Assembly (NCBI GenBank): GCA_032622095.1
Contig: CP136061.1
Span: 18,604,991 to 18,668,990 of the forward strand
Direction of reading: 5' to 3'
DNA: 64,000 nt
From: Siphonodentalium dalli
Lineage: Eukaryota; Mollusca; Scaphopoda; Gadilida; Siphonodentaliidae
Position numbers and translations under genes: made by a program. How positions within the stretch are numbered: the stretch's first letter is position 1; each line of letters opens with the position of its first letter. The notes beneath the pieces were generated by a model, which did no database searches, was not told where the DNA came from, and saw only the letters and a program-made list of their open reading frames with translations. Positions 44,077-55,171 of the stretch are shown here, piece after piece.

Positions 44077-44274
44077 TTACAAAACCAAAATTTCGCCATG
44101 TAGGATAAAAACTTCCTTGGATTTGTGTGGTACAAGTTCTGAAGGTAATTCATGTTTAACAAACTGTTTAAATTCGTGCATTGATTTGTCTGTGGATCTT
44201 TTGTTCCAACTACGCATGGTATTTTTGAAAACAGTTTCTAAGGGAGGTAGAAAAGAGAGACCAGTTTCATCCAA
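44077..44274 (-). pseudogene. Unrecognised minus-strand coding remnant
   Basis: Reads DETGLSFLPPLETVFKNTMR, then KSMHEFKQFVKHELPSELVP. Helical, protein-like composition. Probably part of the same decayed gene as the pieces at 45,262-45,450, 45,829-45,941 and 46,749-47,149; the order and connection are inferred. Confidence 0.28.
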
Positions 44275-44871
44275 TATGTGCCGCCGATATGCATCTATAC
44301 CATGAAAATTATTCAGCGGACCTCAGATTGAAGCTTTCTGCAGCATTTCTTATTGTCATTATTGCTTTGTCCTTGTCATTCTGAACCGTGAAAACTACAG
44401 GTTCATTCATAGCCCATTGTCCATAAGACAAATAGCTATTACCATCATCGAACACCTTAAATGTTTGTGGATGTTCACTTTTCATATTTGAACAGGGGAT
44501 ATTGCAATTAGTATTTCGAGAGTTTACATGTGAGCCTGTTCATCATTCTCATTATATGTACTAAGGGTGCTGCTCTTCTGGTATTTGTTTTGTCTGCATA
44601 AGTTATTAAGGCTGTGCATAATCTTGCTTTGTGGCATAGCATACGATACATGTGATATGTTCTATTTTAATCTCTATCACCTCGTTGAAAGAGCAGGACC
44701 ATTCATGCTTCAATGGCTCAACCATGAATTAACATGAAATAAGAGTTTACGATCATGTATACACTATTTACGAAATAGTTGTCATACCTACGTCATCGGC
44801 ATTCCAGTAACTGTTCAGTGTTTCGCCACTCCGAGGAAGTTGATGTCACTTCATCAGTGTGTTTTATGGCA

Positions 44872-44955
44872 TCCCTCATCACATATTTGTCAATCATCAT
44901 CCCTCATCACATGTTTGTCACTCATCATCCCTCATCACATGTTTGTCAATCATGT
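44872..44955. repeat. 28-bp tandem repeat, 3 copies
   Basis: CCCTCATCACATGTTTGTCA units start at 44,872, 44,900 and 44,928. Confidence 0.93.
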
Positions 44956-45261
44956 TGATCTACTTTGTATCTGTTGTAAAGACCGATATACGGTTGCATC
45001 ATTGATACTTGTTGAATATATTTGATTATTTTATTCATGTTAATGAATATTTCTGTTGGGAGTTATACTATTTTCGCAAAGACTGTCACACGCATTGATA
45101 TTGAAGGACGTATAACGGTCTGTTTTGCTGGTGCTCGATAAAAGTCATCATTTATATTGTGTTCGAATATATTCCATGTTTCCATATGACAAGATGAAGT
45201 CGCCACCCACAATTGAAGAGGCCGTTGTAAAGTTTTGACTCTTTGCTTTCATATTTATGAA

Positions 45262-45450
45262 TTAAGTGTTGACGTCTAACGATGCCATGCTTTGAGTATC
45301 TATAGCAGGCGATTGAAAGTTTTCAGCTATATTATACCATTTCGGGGAACTTTCAACATAACGGTGATCACACTTCTTATATTCCACTTCAAGATCTTTA
45401 TCACATGCTGAGCAAGAAGTTGTGCCTTGATTGAGAATTATACCTGACAT
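45262..45450 (-). pseudogene. Unrecognised minus-strand remnant with Cys pairs
   Basis: Reads GTTSCSACDKDLEVEYKKCD, then HRYVESSPKWYNIAENF. CxxC...C...H could be a zinc-binding remnant. No family recognised. Confidence 0.27.
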
Positions 45451-45463
45451 TAAATTACCACAC

Positions 45464-45814
45464 TTAACCCTTTACCCAACAAAACGGCCAAAACCGGCCA
45501 AATAAAGCTTCAACAGCCTAAAATATCTTCGGTCTGTCTCAATAGAACCATACAAATATGGATATCATTGGAACCGGCTCCTTGACCACATTGTGATAGT
45601 TACAGTTATGCCCTGTGCCAATGCATTCTCTTATATATGCGAGTCGACCATAGGTCGCCTCGCATATATAAGAGAATGCATTGGCCTAACAATTTTATAA
45701 TTTTTAATGTGTTAAGCCAATGCATTCTCTTATATATGCGAGGCGACCTATGGTCGACTCGCATATATAAGAGAATGCATTGGCACAGGGCCGTTCTGTT
45801 GGGTAAAGGGTTAA
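45464..45814 (-). mobile_element. piggyBac-like MITE family A (copy 5)
   Basis: TTAACCCTTTACCCAACA to TGTTGGGTAAAGGGTTAA with two hairpins (about 45,618-45,686 and 45,717-45,785) separated by only about 30 bp, because most of the AT spacer is deleted. It sits inside the decayed minus-strand gene: coding-like sequence reads up to it from both sides (45,262-45,450 and 45,829-45,941). Confidence 0.92.
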
Positions 45815-45828
45815 TAGCTCTACATTGA

Positions 45829-45941
45829 TCAGAGGCACTCGCACAATTAATATATGTAAGCACCGTCACTTCATCTGGATCAACATCACAATCTGAAACA
45901 ACATTTTCCTCATCAAATGTATGTCCTGCGCCAAGCTTCAT
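45829..45941 (-). pseudogene. Unrecognised minus-strand coding remnant
   Basis: Reads MKLGAGHTFDEENVVSDCDV, then DPDEVTVLTYINCASASDQC. Acidic and protein-like. The frame runs into the MITE at its 3' end, giving a spurious longer frame. Confidence 0.28.
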
Positions 45942-46748
45942 TTGATGTTACCTGTGACTTCAGAGAGCAGTTATTGGGATTATATATGGATGAACCTCCA
46001 GATAACCAGGATATGTGTTTCCTAAAAATAAAATTGATTTACATTTGTCAAAAAACCACTTGAGATTTTGTCCTGTTATACATTTTTCCAACAAAACCCA
46101 TTCATTATCGTTTCTCAAATGGTCAACAGCATTTGAAATTCTTCAACGTTACCATTAGCATGTGTAGATTTTGATGTTTTATCTGGAGGTAGTAATTTCT
46201 CTGAACAGATTCCGGAACATTAAGTTTGTTCTTACTTCATTTCTGCAGAACATTTGACGTTTTTAATTTTCTTTCCAGTTGTGGTTTGAAGGAACAATTT
46301 TAATCTACTTTTTCGACTAATATTTAAGGCTTTTTCAACAAGAAGTAACCAATATTATCAGGTACTATCAGCTGGCTTGACATGTGAGTCGTAACATTCT
46401 TTTTATTAGCAGATATAACAGTTGTAGCTGGTGCAGTAGATTGATTTGTCACATTTGTTTTGATTTTACTTACATTGTTTAGCATGACTTGTGGCTGCAG
46501 TTTGAACTATTTCGTCATATAGCACGTACTCTGTTTCGGACTGCATATTGGCACATGACTTGATACATTGTTCGCTGGTACGGACAGCAAAATCATGTTT
46601 ATATTTACAATGTCAGACAGGACCCAACAAATAACAACACGTCGTGAGAAGTCCGAAAATTGTGATATCTTTTGGAGATACGAAATTCTAGTTCCTTGAC
46701 TTTCACTGACGGAATTCGTTGCTCAATTGTAAACAACCTTATTTCCAA

Positions 46749-47149
46749 TCAGCAGAGTGTAAATCCTACTATGACAGCTATGACGTCACCGCATGATTGT
46801 ATCAACAGATCACAACAATTCCCCTTTTGACGTCGGTGTACACGCTTGTCGGCACATGCACCTAACTTTTGTATGCAGTATCTATTGGGGTTGTGACAGA
46901 ACTTGATATCAATTGTCGAAGAATCAATGGCAGCTACATTCAATCCATCTTTGAGCTTTTGCAAAACGTTCTCTGGCGAAGGCCACCCTTTACTGTCGGC
47001 ATGAATCGAGTAATTCTTGATATAAAAACTGCAAATCCGAAATGATTACCACATGCTGATACAGATGTTGTGTCACCATTTTCGGAACGTACGTGTAATA
47101 CCGCGAAGGTGAAAACTAATTTCAGATCATCGCCATCAGTGTTTGCCAA
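46749..47149 (-). pseudogene. Frameshifted minus-strand coding remnant, unknown
   Basis: Two frames join across one shift near 46,965-47,030. Upstream: DGDDLKLVFTFAVLHVRSEN and TTSVSACGNHFGFAVF. Downstream: HADSKGWPSPENVLQKLKDG, NVAAIDSSTIDIKFCHNP and CADKRVHRRQKGNCCDL. The continuous sense of the two halves (…FAVF / HADSKGWPSPEN…) suggests a single former gene. No family recognised. Confidence 0.35.
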
Positions 47150-47430
47150 TTCAGAAGTTTTTCCGTCGACAGTTCGAGGATAATTTATTAATGACCATTT
47201 GGTTCAGGCAGTCTCCAATATTGATCAGTAATGAACTGTCAAGCCATCGATGATTTGGCATGGTACCTGACTCAGTTCACCTGTTGACTTCTGCTGGGAG
47301 ATCATGCACACTGGACACCTCTGTTGGCATCAATATGTTGTTCAAGGTTGCAATATTGTCAAGGGAAACTGAAGAACTACATTTTGGTTTGTCAAAATCT
47401 GAATGACTGCAATTTACCAACATACATTTT

Positions 47431-48900
47431 TAGCTCAACTTTACGAAGTGAAGCTTGTTCTATGGGTTAGCGTCCGTCGTCCATTAACAATTTCCTTTGG
47501 CTCACCCTACAGGCCGCATCACTCATCACCAAACTTCATATGAATCATCGAGGTGACCTCTAGATGGGAGTCATCGATTCCCCCCCCCCCAAATTCGTTC
47601 AAAAGCATGGCCGCCAGCAGCCATTTTGGATTTCAAATAAGAATTAATCGGCACACCCTGCAACACGCATTTATTGGAAAAATGTTTTGAAAATTTACCG
47701 GCATGTTTAGAATCACCTCTTGTTGGGAGCTAGCGTGATTAGTGATTATCGATGGAAAAACATGGGAGCTCCAGCAGCCATCTTGAATTTTCTCTTTGCA
47801 TGACTAAATCAGTTGACACACCCTACACACCACATCCATCATATGATCGCCACCAGACTTCATATGGATCTTCGGGTGACCTCTAGATTGGAGCCATCGA
47901 TTATTTCCGAAATTCGTCAAAAACATGGCCGCCAGCAGCCATCTTGGATTTTACTCTTTGCGTGACTAAATCCTTCGATACACCCTACAGGCTACATCCC
48001 TCATTCGATCGTCACCAAACTTCATACTGATCTTCGGCGTGACCTCTAGATGAGAGCCATCGATTATTTCTTAAATTTGTTAAAAACATGGATGCCAGCA
48101 GCCATCTTGGATTGCAAATTTGAATCATTGGCACACACACTGCACCCCGCATATATCGAAGATATGTTTTGTATATTTACAGGCATGATTAAAATCACCT
48201 ATATATGAGAGCTGTCGAATTTGAACGATTTTCAATGACAAACATGGCCAGCAGCCATCTTGAATGTTACTCTTTGCATTACTAAATCTAACACACCCTC
48301 AAGAGCTTATTAAATCCCTCATCCGATCACCACCAAACTCCATATGGATATTCGGTGTGACCTCTCGATGGGTGCCTACCATATTTCCTGAATTCTGTAA
48401 AAAAAAACAAAAAAAAAACAGCTGTCAGCAGCCATCTTGGATTTTATTCTTTGTATGACTAAATCCTTTAGCACACCTTACATATCACATTTCTCAAACA
48501 ATCGTCACCAAACTTCATATGGATCTTCGATGTAACCTCTAGATGGGAGCCTCCCTTTTTCCACAAAAAATCGCTTAAAACAAACATGGCTGCCAGCAGC
48601 TATCTTGGATTTCAAATGTCAATCCATCAGCACACCCTACAGTCCACATTTATTGGAGAATTGTTTTTGAAACTTTACAGTCTTGTTGGTAAATAAATAG
48701 TAGGAATGCTTCTTCTACAATCATGATACGGAACATTGATCGGATAAGATCAGGAAAACTGAGTAAAATAGTAATTTGAAGCAGTTTGGAGGGGGTGCTG
48801 TCCCTATCCCAAACACGTGACAGCAGGGCAGGATGATACCATGTGTGATAAGAGCCACGTCTGGCTAAATAATGTTTGAGTGCTAGAAACAATTGATTTT
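47431..48900. mobile_element. Repeat element with internal period near 160 bp (left end present)
   Basis: Starts TAGCTCAACTTTACGAAGTG. About seven units follow, marked by CATGGCCGCCAGCAGCCATC at about 47,608, 47,925, 48,088 and 48,244 and variants at 47,761, 48,425 and 48,586. Other unit marks are CACCAAACTTCATATGGATC and GTGACCTCTAGATGGGAG. The end part (48,650-48,830) matches 59,165-59,325. A run of 10 C lies near 47,580. Confidence 0.85.
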
Positions 48901-49051
48901 CTGCAATGTATCTATTCCATGTTCTTGTTATTTGTAAAGGTAATTGTCACCTTTCTGTGGCCTGGACTATTTTGGAGGCTGTTTTGAGAAATTTCGATGG
49001 ATATATTAATTTTGGTTTTCGATTCTGGACGCTGACATTAAAATTTTCGCA

Positions 49052-49486
49052 ATGGACACTGATGGACAGGTCACTTTTGAAATTCAGATTTATGTTTTAG
49101 ATGAATGTTCGTCTACCAAGAGTCGACATTATTCAGCTGTAATATGCCAACAACAATTAATTGTCTACAGTTTATCCACACAGTTTAGTTTGGGAAAAAC
49201 ATCTAAAACTACGATGCAATTTGGGAAGTATTTAAACCACCCACTTTCGTTGGATTTATCTGACGGCAATCCGGCGTGGGTAGTTTTCAACATTGCTAGC
49301 AAGGAGCTTTCGCTGAGCTATTCGAATTTCATGATTATTTCGCACCATGGTCGTTGCATAGCCATCGAACCACACGTTTGGTTGTTTCGCACCATATCAT
49401 TGGTCATTTCACATCATATGTTTCGTTGTTTGCCTCAAATGGCTATTGGTCATGCGTATGATGCGTACCATGTGAAAATGATTTAA
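49052..49486 (+). CDS. Open frame of 144 codons, doubtful
   Basis: The first two thirds look protein-like (GQVTFEIQIYVLDECSSTKS, PLSLDLSDGNPAWVVFNIAS). The last third (SHHGRC, VISHHMFRC) comes from a short repeated phrase, TTTCGCACCAT / TTTCACATCAT. No splice sites or family seen. May be a chance frame. Confidence 0.2.
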   Translation: MDTDGQVTFEIQIYVLDECSSTKSRHYSAVICQQQLIVYSLSTQFSLGKTSKTTMQFGKYLNHPLSLDLSDGNPAWVVFNIASKELSLSYSNFMIISHHGRCIAIEPHVWLFRTISLVISHHMFRCLPQMAIGHAYDAYHVKMI

Positions 49487-50072
49487 TGTTACGTGATGAC
49501 AACCCAGAATTAACCACATTGTTTTTTTTGCGTAAAAAAAACAATTTTACAACTAAGTTCATGTTATTTAAAACAAATAATACCGGTATACTCAATGGTA
49601 CCAATCTTCCAAAAATGATACTGGTACGAAACGCCCAAAACCCTGGTGCGAAATAATTATATTTGAAACTTCTATGGCATAAAATGTCCAGCACATGGTG
49701 GGGGGGGGGGTAGATCACCTTGAAATTGCCGACACACCCCCTTGGAAGGAAATTTCTTACTGATGGACATATCGGTCCATACATTTGATCGACAATATGA
49801 AAACTAAATATTCGATTGTCAGTCTAAAACAACAAATCCCCTACTAAATATGATTTAGAAAATCTAAATGAACAATATCAACCTATTTTAATGTGGAATC
49901 TACGACTGACATTGTATATATCAACAATGAAATTTCTAACTGTTGAGAATTGTGTCACCATCTCCGTAACAAAATACGATATATACAAACGTGTACGATA
50001 TGAATTTCCGAAGGGTCCACTGTATATGAATATTTCACACCCATACTAAAGACAGTATAAAATAAGGCGCCA

Positions 50073-50292
50073 CTACCCGTGCGTAGCGTTCACAGTCGGT
50101 GTTGCGCGTAATATATCGTCAAACATTATAGTATTCTCCAATTGGTCACGATTTCGCGCGACATCTGTTCTATTTTCATTGCCATCAATTTTTGTTATTC
50201 TTAATGTACTCTTCCAATCTATTTTCTCTTGAATTCCATTTTTTCCAAAGACGATACACAGTTTTCTTGTAGGAAACATTTCGCCACATTCA
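50073..50292 (-). pseudogene. C-terminal coding piece cut by the foldback insertion
   Basis: The minus frame continues from the 8-bp target duplication as ECGEMFPTRKLCIVFGKNGI, then DWKSTLRITKIDGNENRTDV and DDILRATPTVNATHG plus a TAG stop at 50,073. Together with 54,183-54,268 it forms one uninterrupted 101-codon frame if the insertion and one target copy are left out. The junction lies in a Cys-rich patch (CEGC, then YKCECG). The family is not recognised, so it may be a gene exon or an older element's gene. Confidence 0.5.
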
Positions 50293-50325
50293 CACTTGTA
50301 GGGACATGACAATCTGCGGAATGGG

Positions 50326-50733
50326 ATGGAATATGGAATAGAACGACAATCTGCGGAACAGAATTTCAAATTGCGTGGAACGGCCGATATCTCGAGGAAT
50401 ACAGGGCGTAGGGCGCTCATGTTGGTGTCTAACGAAAGGCCCACATTCGCCCTATCCACACATATTAACCCCTCCACTGACCGGACACCAGAAGTTGCAT
50501 TATTTGATCGAAAACTGACCTAACATGGGGTGAAATTTGGGATAGCATGGCAATCTGCGGAACGGAATTTCAAATTGCGTGGAACGGCCGATATCTCGAG
50601 GAATACAGGGCGTAGGGCGCTCATTTTGGTGTCTAACGAAAGGCCGATATTCGCCCTATCCAAACATATTAACCCCGCCACTGAACGGACACCGGAAGTT
50701 GCATTATTCGGTCGAAAACTGACCTAACATAAA
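50326..50733. repeat. 204-bp direct duplication inside the left foldback arm
   Basis: Two copies, starting near 50,326 and 50,530, share GGAACGGCCGATATCTCGAG and CGAAAACTGACCTAACAT. The same two-copy structure is mirrored at about 53,754-54,157 in the right arm. Both arms were therefore copied after the duplication or kept alike by gene conversion. Confidence 0.92.
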
Positions 50734-51973
50734 ATGCCACAAACACGAAAAACTGCGTTCGACATTAATGTTTAGAATTTAGATTTCTCAACGAATACGC
50801 TAGCAAACACCAAGTTTTAGGTATCAAATAACGCAGTGGAATACTGTGCACTCGTTTTTATCTACAATATGGCTGTTTTAGTGCGAAAACTGTAATAGCG
50901 AAACGCAAACAAGCGCCGATAAAACAGCTAAAAATAGACTCGATGTTTACATTTACACGATCGATTTCAGCTGGTATATTCAATATAATGGGGCGTATAG
51001 TATATCAAAATGTAGGATTAGACACAGGGAATGTATTTTTTTCCAAATGGGTCCACCACGCGGTGAAATTGTTGCAGAAATTCGCTCCAAAATATTCGCA
51101 CTTCAGTTGTGACTAAAAGCCCAGATGCCGGAGCCCGGCGACTAAAAGCCAAGTTACAAAATAGATTAACTGGTTTGAACGCATGAATATGTCAATGGTC
51201 AGACTGTTGGAAATAATACCCAATTTTTTTTATAGACTTATATAAACACTTACGTGTGAAACTCGAATTTTAATTAAATCCATGATTGTGTAGTCTCTCG
51301 TATATCACGAACACTGCGCGCACACATTTTATTGGAATACATGCCATCTTTGCCTTGTGTTTTGTTTAGTTTAGTTTTTTTGGCGACCAAAGATGAGATG
51401 TGTTCGCACCACACTGTGCTAAGGCCAATGAAATCACTGAATTTCAGATTATCAGCATAACCGCATTATTTCATTAGTATCTGAAGCAAATTAATGAACA
51501 CCATAAACAATAGAAAATTAACACAGCTCTTCGTGCGGGATAATCTTTAAAGCCAGTGACACCTCAGTCATCCTGACAGACTGTACAAACATAATGATAA
51601 TGGGGCATTATGCATCATGAATATTTATGTTAATTGGAATTGTCAAATCTAACATGCATGTTGTGGCTTCTAAGTAAACAAATTACCAGTTTTTTTAAAT
51701 GGAGGCATGATGTTAAAGGACTCTTAGTTGCAATTAAGACCCTCGCAATAAATGCTTCAACAAACGCTCTTTATTGACTACCCTATACATGTTCTATGTA
51801 TACTATAGGGCGACTGTATATACACAGACGGTATAGATAACTTTTAAGAGTGTTAACAATATTTTATTAGAACGAAAAAACAGAACGTCACATTTACAAT
51901 GTATACATAGAAAAATAACAAATAGTTCAAATGACGATATGATAACAATCAATAAGCCTATTTTATAAAAACT

Positions 51974-52503
51974 TTATTTAAATCAAATACACGACATCGT
52001 TCTTGTAGAGCGACATGCATTGACAACACTGGGCATAAAATCCAAATATGCTTTGTTAAATTTTATTAAATGAAATCAGTGATGACCTTGGCATATTGAT
52101 GCACTTAAAACTGATTGTATTTACTAATTTTATTTACTTTATTGATACACGCTACCAGCATATAACAATTATCTAGTTTCATTATATCACATCTTCTGAG
52201 TGCTGAGACATATTTGATTTCTAATTCCGTTTCTATGTTGGACACTACCATAATTTAAAATTTCGACTATATACATGTATGCTTGTATGCACCATTTACC
52301 ACACATGTTTTCCTTCCTGTTTCATTGTTTTTCCTACCTACTCCATTATCTTCTCAATCACACCCAACCCTTCTCAACCCCGCACTCGCTTAACCTACTT
52401 CACAAAAAACCTGAGAAAACATAACTATATTCAAATCCCCGCTTTCTTTACCATGCAGCTGTCTCTATTGACACTCGGGGTAACATTTCTAGAGGAAAGG
52501 ATT
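51974..52503. other. Loop of the foldback element
   Basis: AT-rich unpaired middle. The + frame 52,279-52,680 is hydrophobic and runs into the right arm; no domain recognised. A minus-strand phrase near 51,985-52,040, HVALQERCRVFDLNK, looks like a small coding trace but is too short to assign. Confidence 0.5.
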
Positions 52504-54182
52504 TTTATAAAAGCCATAGGCTTAAGCTTATTGCTTGTTATCATATCGTCATTTGAACTATTTGTTATTTTTCTATGTATACATTGTAAATGTGACGTTC
52601 TGTTTTTTCGTTCTAATAAAATATTGTTAACACTCTTAAAAGTTATCTATACCGTCTGTGTATATACAGTCGCCCTATAGTATACATAGAACATGTATAG
52701 GGTAGTCAATAAAGAGCGTTTGTTGAAGCATTTATTGCGAGGGTCTTAATTGCAACTAAGAGTCCTTTAACATCATGCCTCCATTTAAAAAAACTGGTAA
52801 TTTGTTTACTTAGAAGCCACAACATGCATGTTAGATTTGACAATTCCAATTAACAAATATATTCATGATGCATAATGCCCCATTATCATTATGTTTGTAC
52901 AGTCTGTCAGGATGACTGAGGTGTCACTGGCTTTAAAGATTATCCCGCACGAAGAGCTGTGTTAATTTTCTATTGTTTATGGTGTTCATTAATTTGCTTC
53001 AGATACTAATGAAATAATGCGGTTATGCTGATAATCTGAAATTCAGTGATTTCATTGGCCTTAGCACAGTGTGGTGCGAACACATCTCATCTTTGGTCGC
53101 CAAAAAAACTAAACTAAACAAAACACAAGGCAAAGATGGCATGTATTCCAATAAAATGTGTGCGCGCAGTGTTCGTGATATACGAGAGACTACACAATCA
53201 TGGATTTAATTAAAATTCGAGTTTCACACGTAAGTGTTTATATAAGTCTATAAAAAAAATTGGGTATTATTTCCAACAGTCTGACCATTGACATATTCAT
53301 GCGTTCAAACCAGTTAATCTATTTTGTAACTTGGCTTTTAGTCGCCGGGCTCCGGCATCTGGGCTTTTAGTCACAACTGAAGTGCGAATATTTTGGAGCG
53401 AATTTCTGCAACAATTTCACCGCGTGGTGGACCCATTTGGAAAAAAATACATTCCCTGTGTCTAATCCTACATTTTGATATCCTATACGCCCCATTATAT
53501 TGAATATACCAGCTGAAATCGATCGTGTAAATGTAAACATCGAGTCTATTTTTAGCTGTTTTATCGGCGCTTGTTTGCGTTTCGCTATTACAGTTTTCGC
53601 ACTAAAACAGCCATATTGTAGATAAAAACGAGTGCACAGTATTCCACTGCGTTATTTGATACCTAAAACTTGGTGTTTGCTAGCGTATTCGTCGAGAAAT
53701 CTAAATTCTAAACATTAATGTCGAACGCAGTTTTTCGTGTTTGTGGCATTTTATGTTAGGTCAGTTTTCGACCGAATAATGCAACTTCCGGTGTCCGTTC
53801 AGTGGCGGGGTTAATGTGTGTGGATAGGGCGAATATCGGCCTTTCGTTAGACACCAAAATGAGCGCCCTACGCCCTGTATTCCTCGAGATATCGGCCGTT
53901 CCACGCAATTTGAAATTCTGTTCCGCAGATTGCCATGCTATCCCAAATTTCACCCCATGTTAGGTCAGTTTTCGATCAAATAATGCAACTTCTGGTGTCC
54001 GGTCAGTGGCGGGGTTAATATGTGTGGATAGAGCGAATGTGGGCCTTTCGTTAGACACCAACATGAGCGCCCTACGCCCTGTATTCCTCGAGATATCGGC
54101 CGTTCCACGCAATTTGAAATTCTGTTCCGCAGATTGTCGTTCTATTCCATATTCCATCCCATTCCGCAGATTGTCATGTCCC

Positions 54183-54268
54183 CACTTGTAGCATCCTTCA
54201 CACTTTCTTGAATACCTCTCGATTCCTGCGCCCTGTTTTACCCCCTCTTTCTTCCCCCAAATACTACT
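54183..54268 (-). pseudogene. Upstream coding piece cut by the foldback insertion
   Basis: On the minus strand, after a possible acceptor ATTTCTAG, 28 codons run from SSIWGKKEGVKQGAGIERYS to RKCEGCYK and reach the target duplication in the middle of a Cys codon (TG|T). The sequence continues in frame at 50,292. Without transcript data the acceptor is uncertain: the TAG could equally be a stop. Confidence 0.4.
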
Positions 54269-54437
54269 CTAGAAATCGGTGCTGCTTGACTGATGATCAT
54301 TGCTACTGGTGGATAGAATGTCAAAATTGTCAACCACATTCAATGGGACCGATTCAGAATATACAGTATCACGGTTCTTCAAATCGCTGCTGCTTGACAG
54401 TTGATCATTACTCATGGGCTTGATATCAGAAGCGTCT
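54269..54437. repeat. Two-copy direct repeat about 105 bp apart
   Basis: AAATCGGTGCTGCTTGACTG (54,273) and AAATCGCTGCTGCTTGACAG (54,379) head two similar stretches, each followed by a GATCATT phrase. Confidence 0.7.
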
Positions 54438-54827
54438 TTAACCCTTTACCCAACAGAACGGCCCTGTGCCAATGCATTCTCTTATATATGCGAGTCGACC
54501 ATAGGTCGCCTCGCATATATAAGAGAATGCATTGGCTTATCACATTAAAATTTATAAAATTGTTAAAGAATGTAAGAAAAAGTGTTAAAAAAAGATTTTT
54601 TTTAGGCCAATGCATTCTCTTATATATGCGAGGCGACCTATGGTCGACTCGCATATATAAGAGAATGCATTGGCACAGGGCATAACTGTAACCATCACAA
54701 TGTGGTCAATGAGCCGGTTCCAATGATATCCATATTTGTATGGTTCTATTGAGACAGACCGAAGATATTTTAGGCTGTTGAAGCTTTATTTGGCCGGTTT
54801 TGGCCGTTTTGTTGGGTAAAGGGTTAA
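54438..54827 (+). mobile_element. piggyBac-like MITE family A (copy 6)
   Basis: TTAA plus CCCTTTACCCAACA at the left and TGTTGGGTAAAGGG plus TTAA at the right. Both hairpins are intact (about 54,471-54,539 and 54,607-54,675). Same orientation as copies 1 and 2. Confidence 0.93.
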
Positions 54828-55168
54828 CAACATTCATTGCGATAAATTCGCAAGAAACTGTACCTGTCGTCACATTACACGGTCTATGGGATGTAGTGAG
54901 GGACGAAGGGGGTCTTTGAAACAACATCAGTTCACTTCGGGAAATGTCAGAATATAATTGGCAATATTGATAAATAATTAATGCTGATTATTTCTTCCAC
55001 AGGCTTTAGATAATAGATTATTTATTGGTATTGAAATGATCATTATGATAAATTGATACATAAATATGCAATTTGATGCATACAAAGATGACAGTCATGT
55101 ATAGACATTTAAATGAACAATTATTAGAATTTTAATATGGATGGAACTGTTTGTGGTCGACAAGAGAG
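54828..55168. other. Spacer, no feature seen
   Basis: No gene or repeat recognised between the MITE and the Harbinger-like pair. Confidence 0.5.
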
Positions 55169-55171
55169 TAA

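Larger units (their letters stand above)
50301..54182. mobile_element. 3.9-kb foldback transposon with perfect 8-bp target duplication
   Basis: Starts GGGACATGACAATCTGCGG and ends CCGCAGATTGTCATGTCCC. CACTTGTA flanks it on both sides (50,293-50,300 and 54,183-54,190). The arms, 50,301-51,973 and 52,504-54,182, are inverted copies about 1.68 kb long with only scattered mismatches by eye. The loop of about 530 bp has no transposase that I recognise. An 8-bp duplication is typical of hAT and a few other superfamilies; the long arms resemble foldback or TIR-MULE-like elements (which usually give 9 bp). Non-autonomous. Confidence 0.9.

Noticed and set aside
52279-52680. Hydrophobic 133-codon frame as a membrane protein
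   Set aside because: It starts in the foldback loop and continues into the inverted arm; the same arm sequence on the other side has no such gene. Thr/Phe/Leu-rich AT DNA gives such frames by chance.
3558-54685. Recurring frames with CILLYMRGDLWSTRIYKRMHW-like peptides
   Set aside because: They are translations of the 69-bp MITE hairpin in either orientation, not a gene family.
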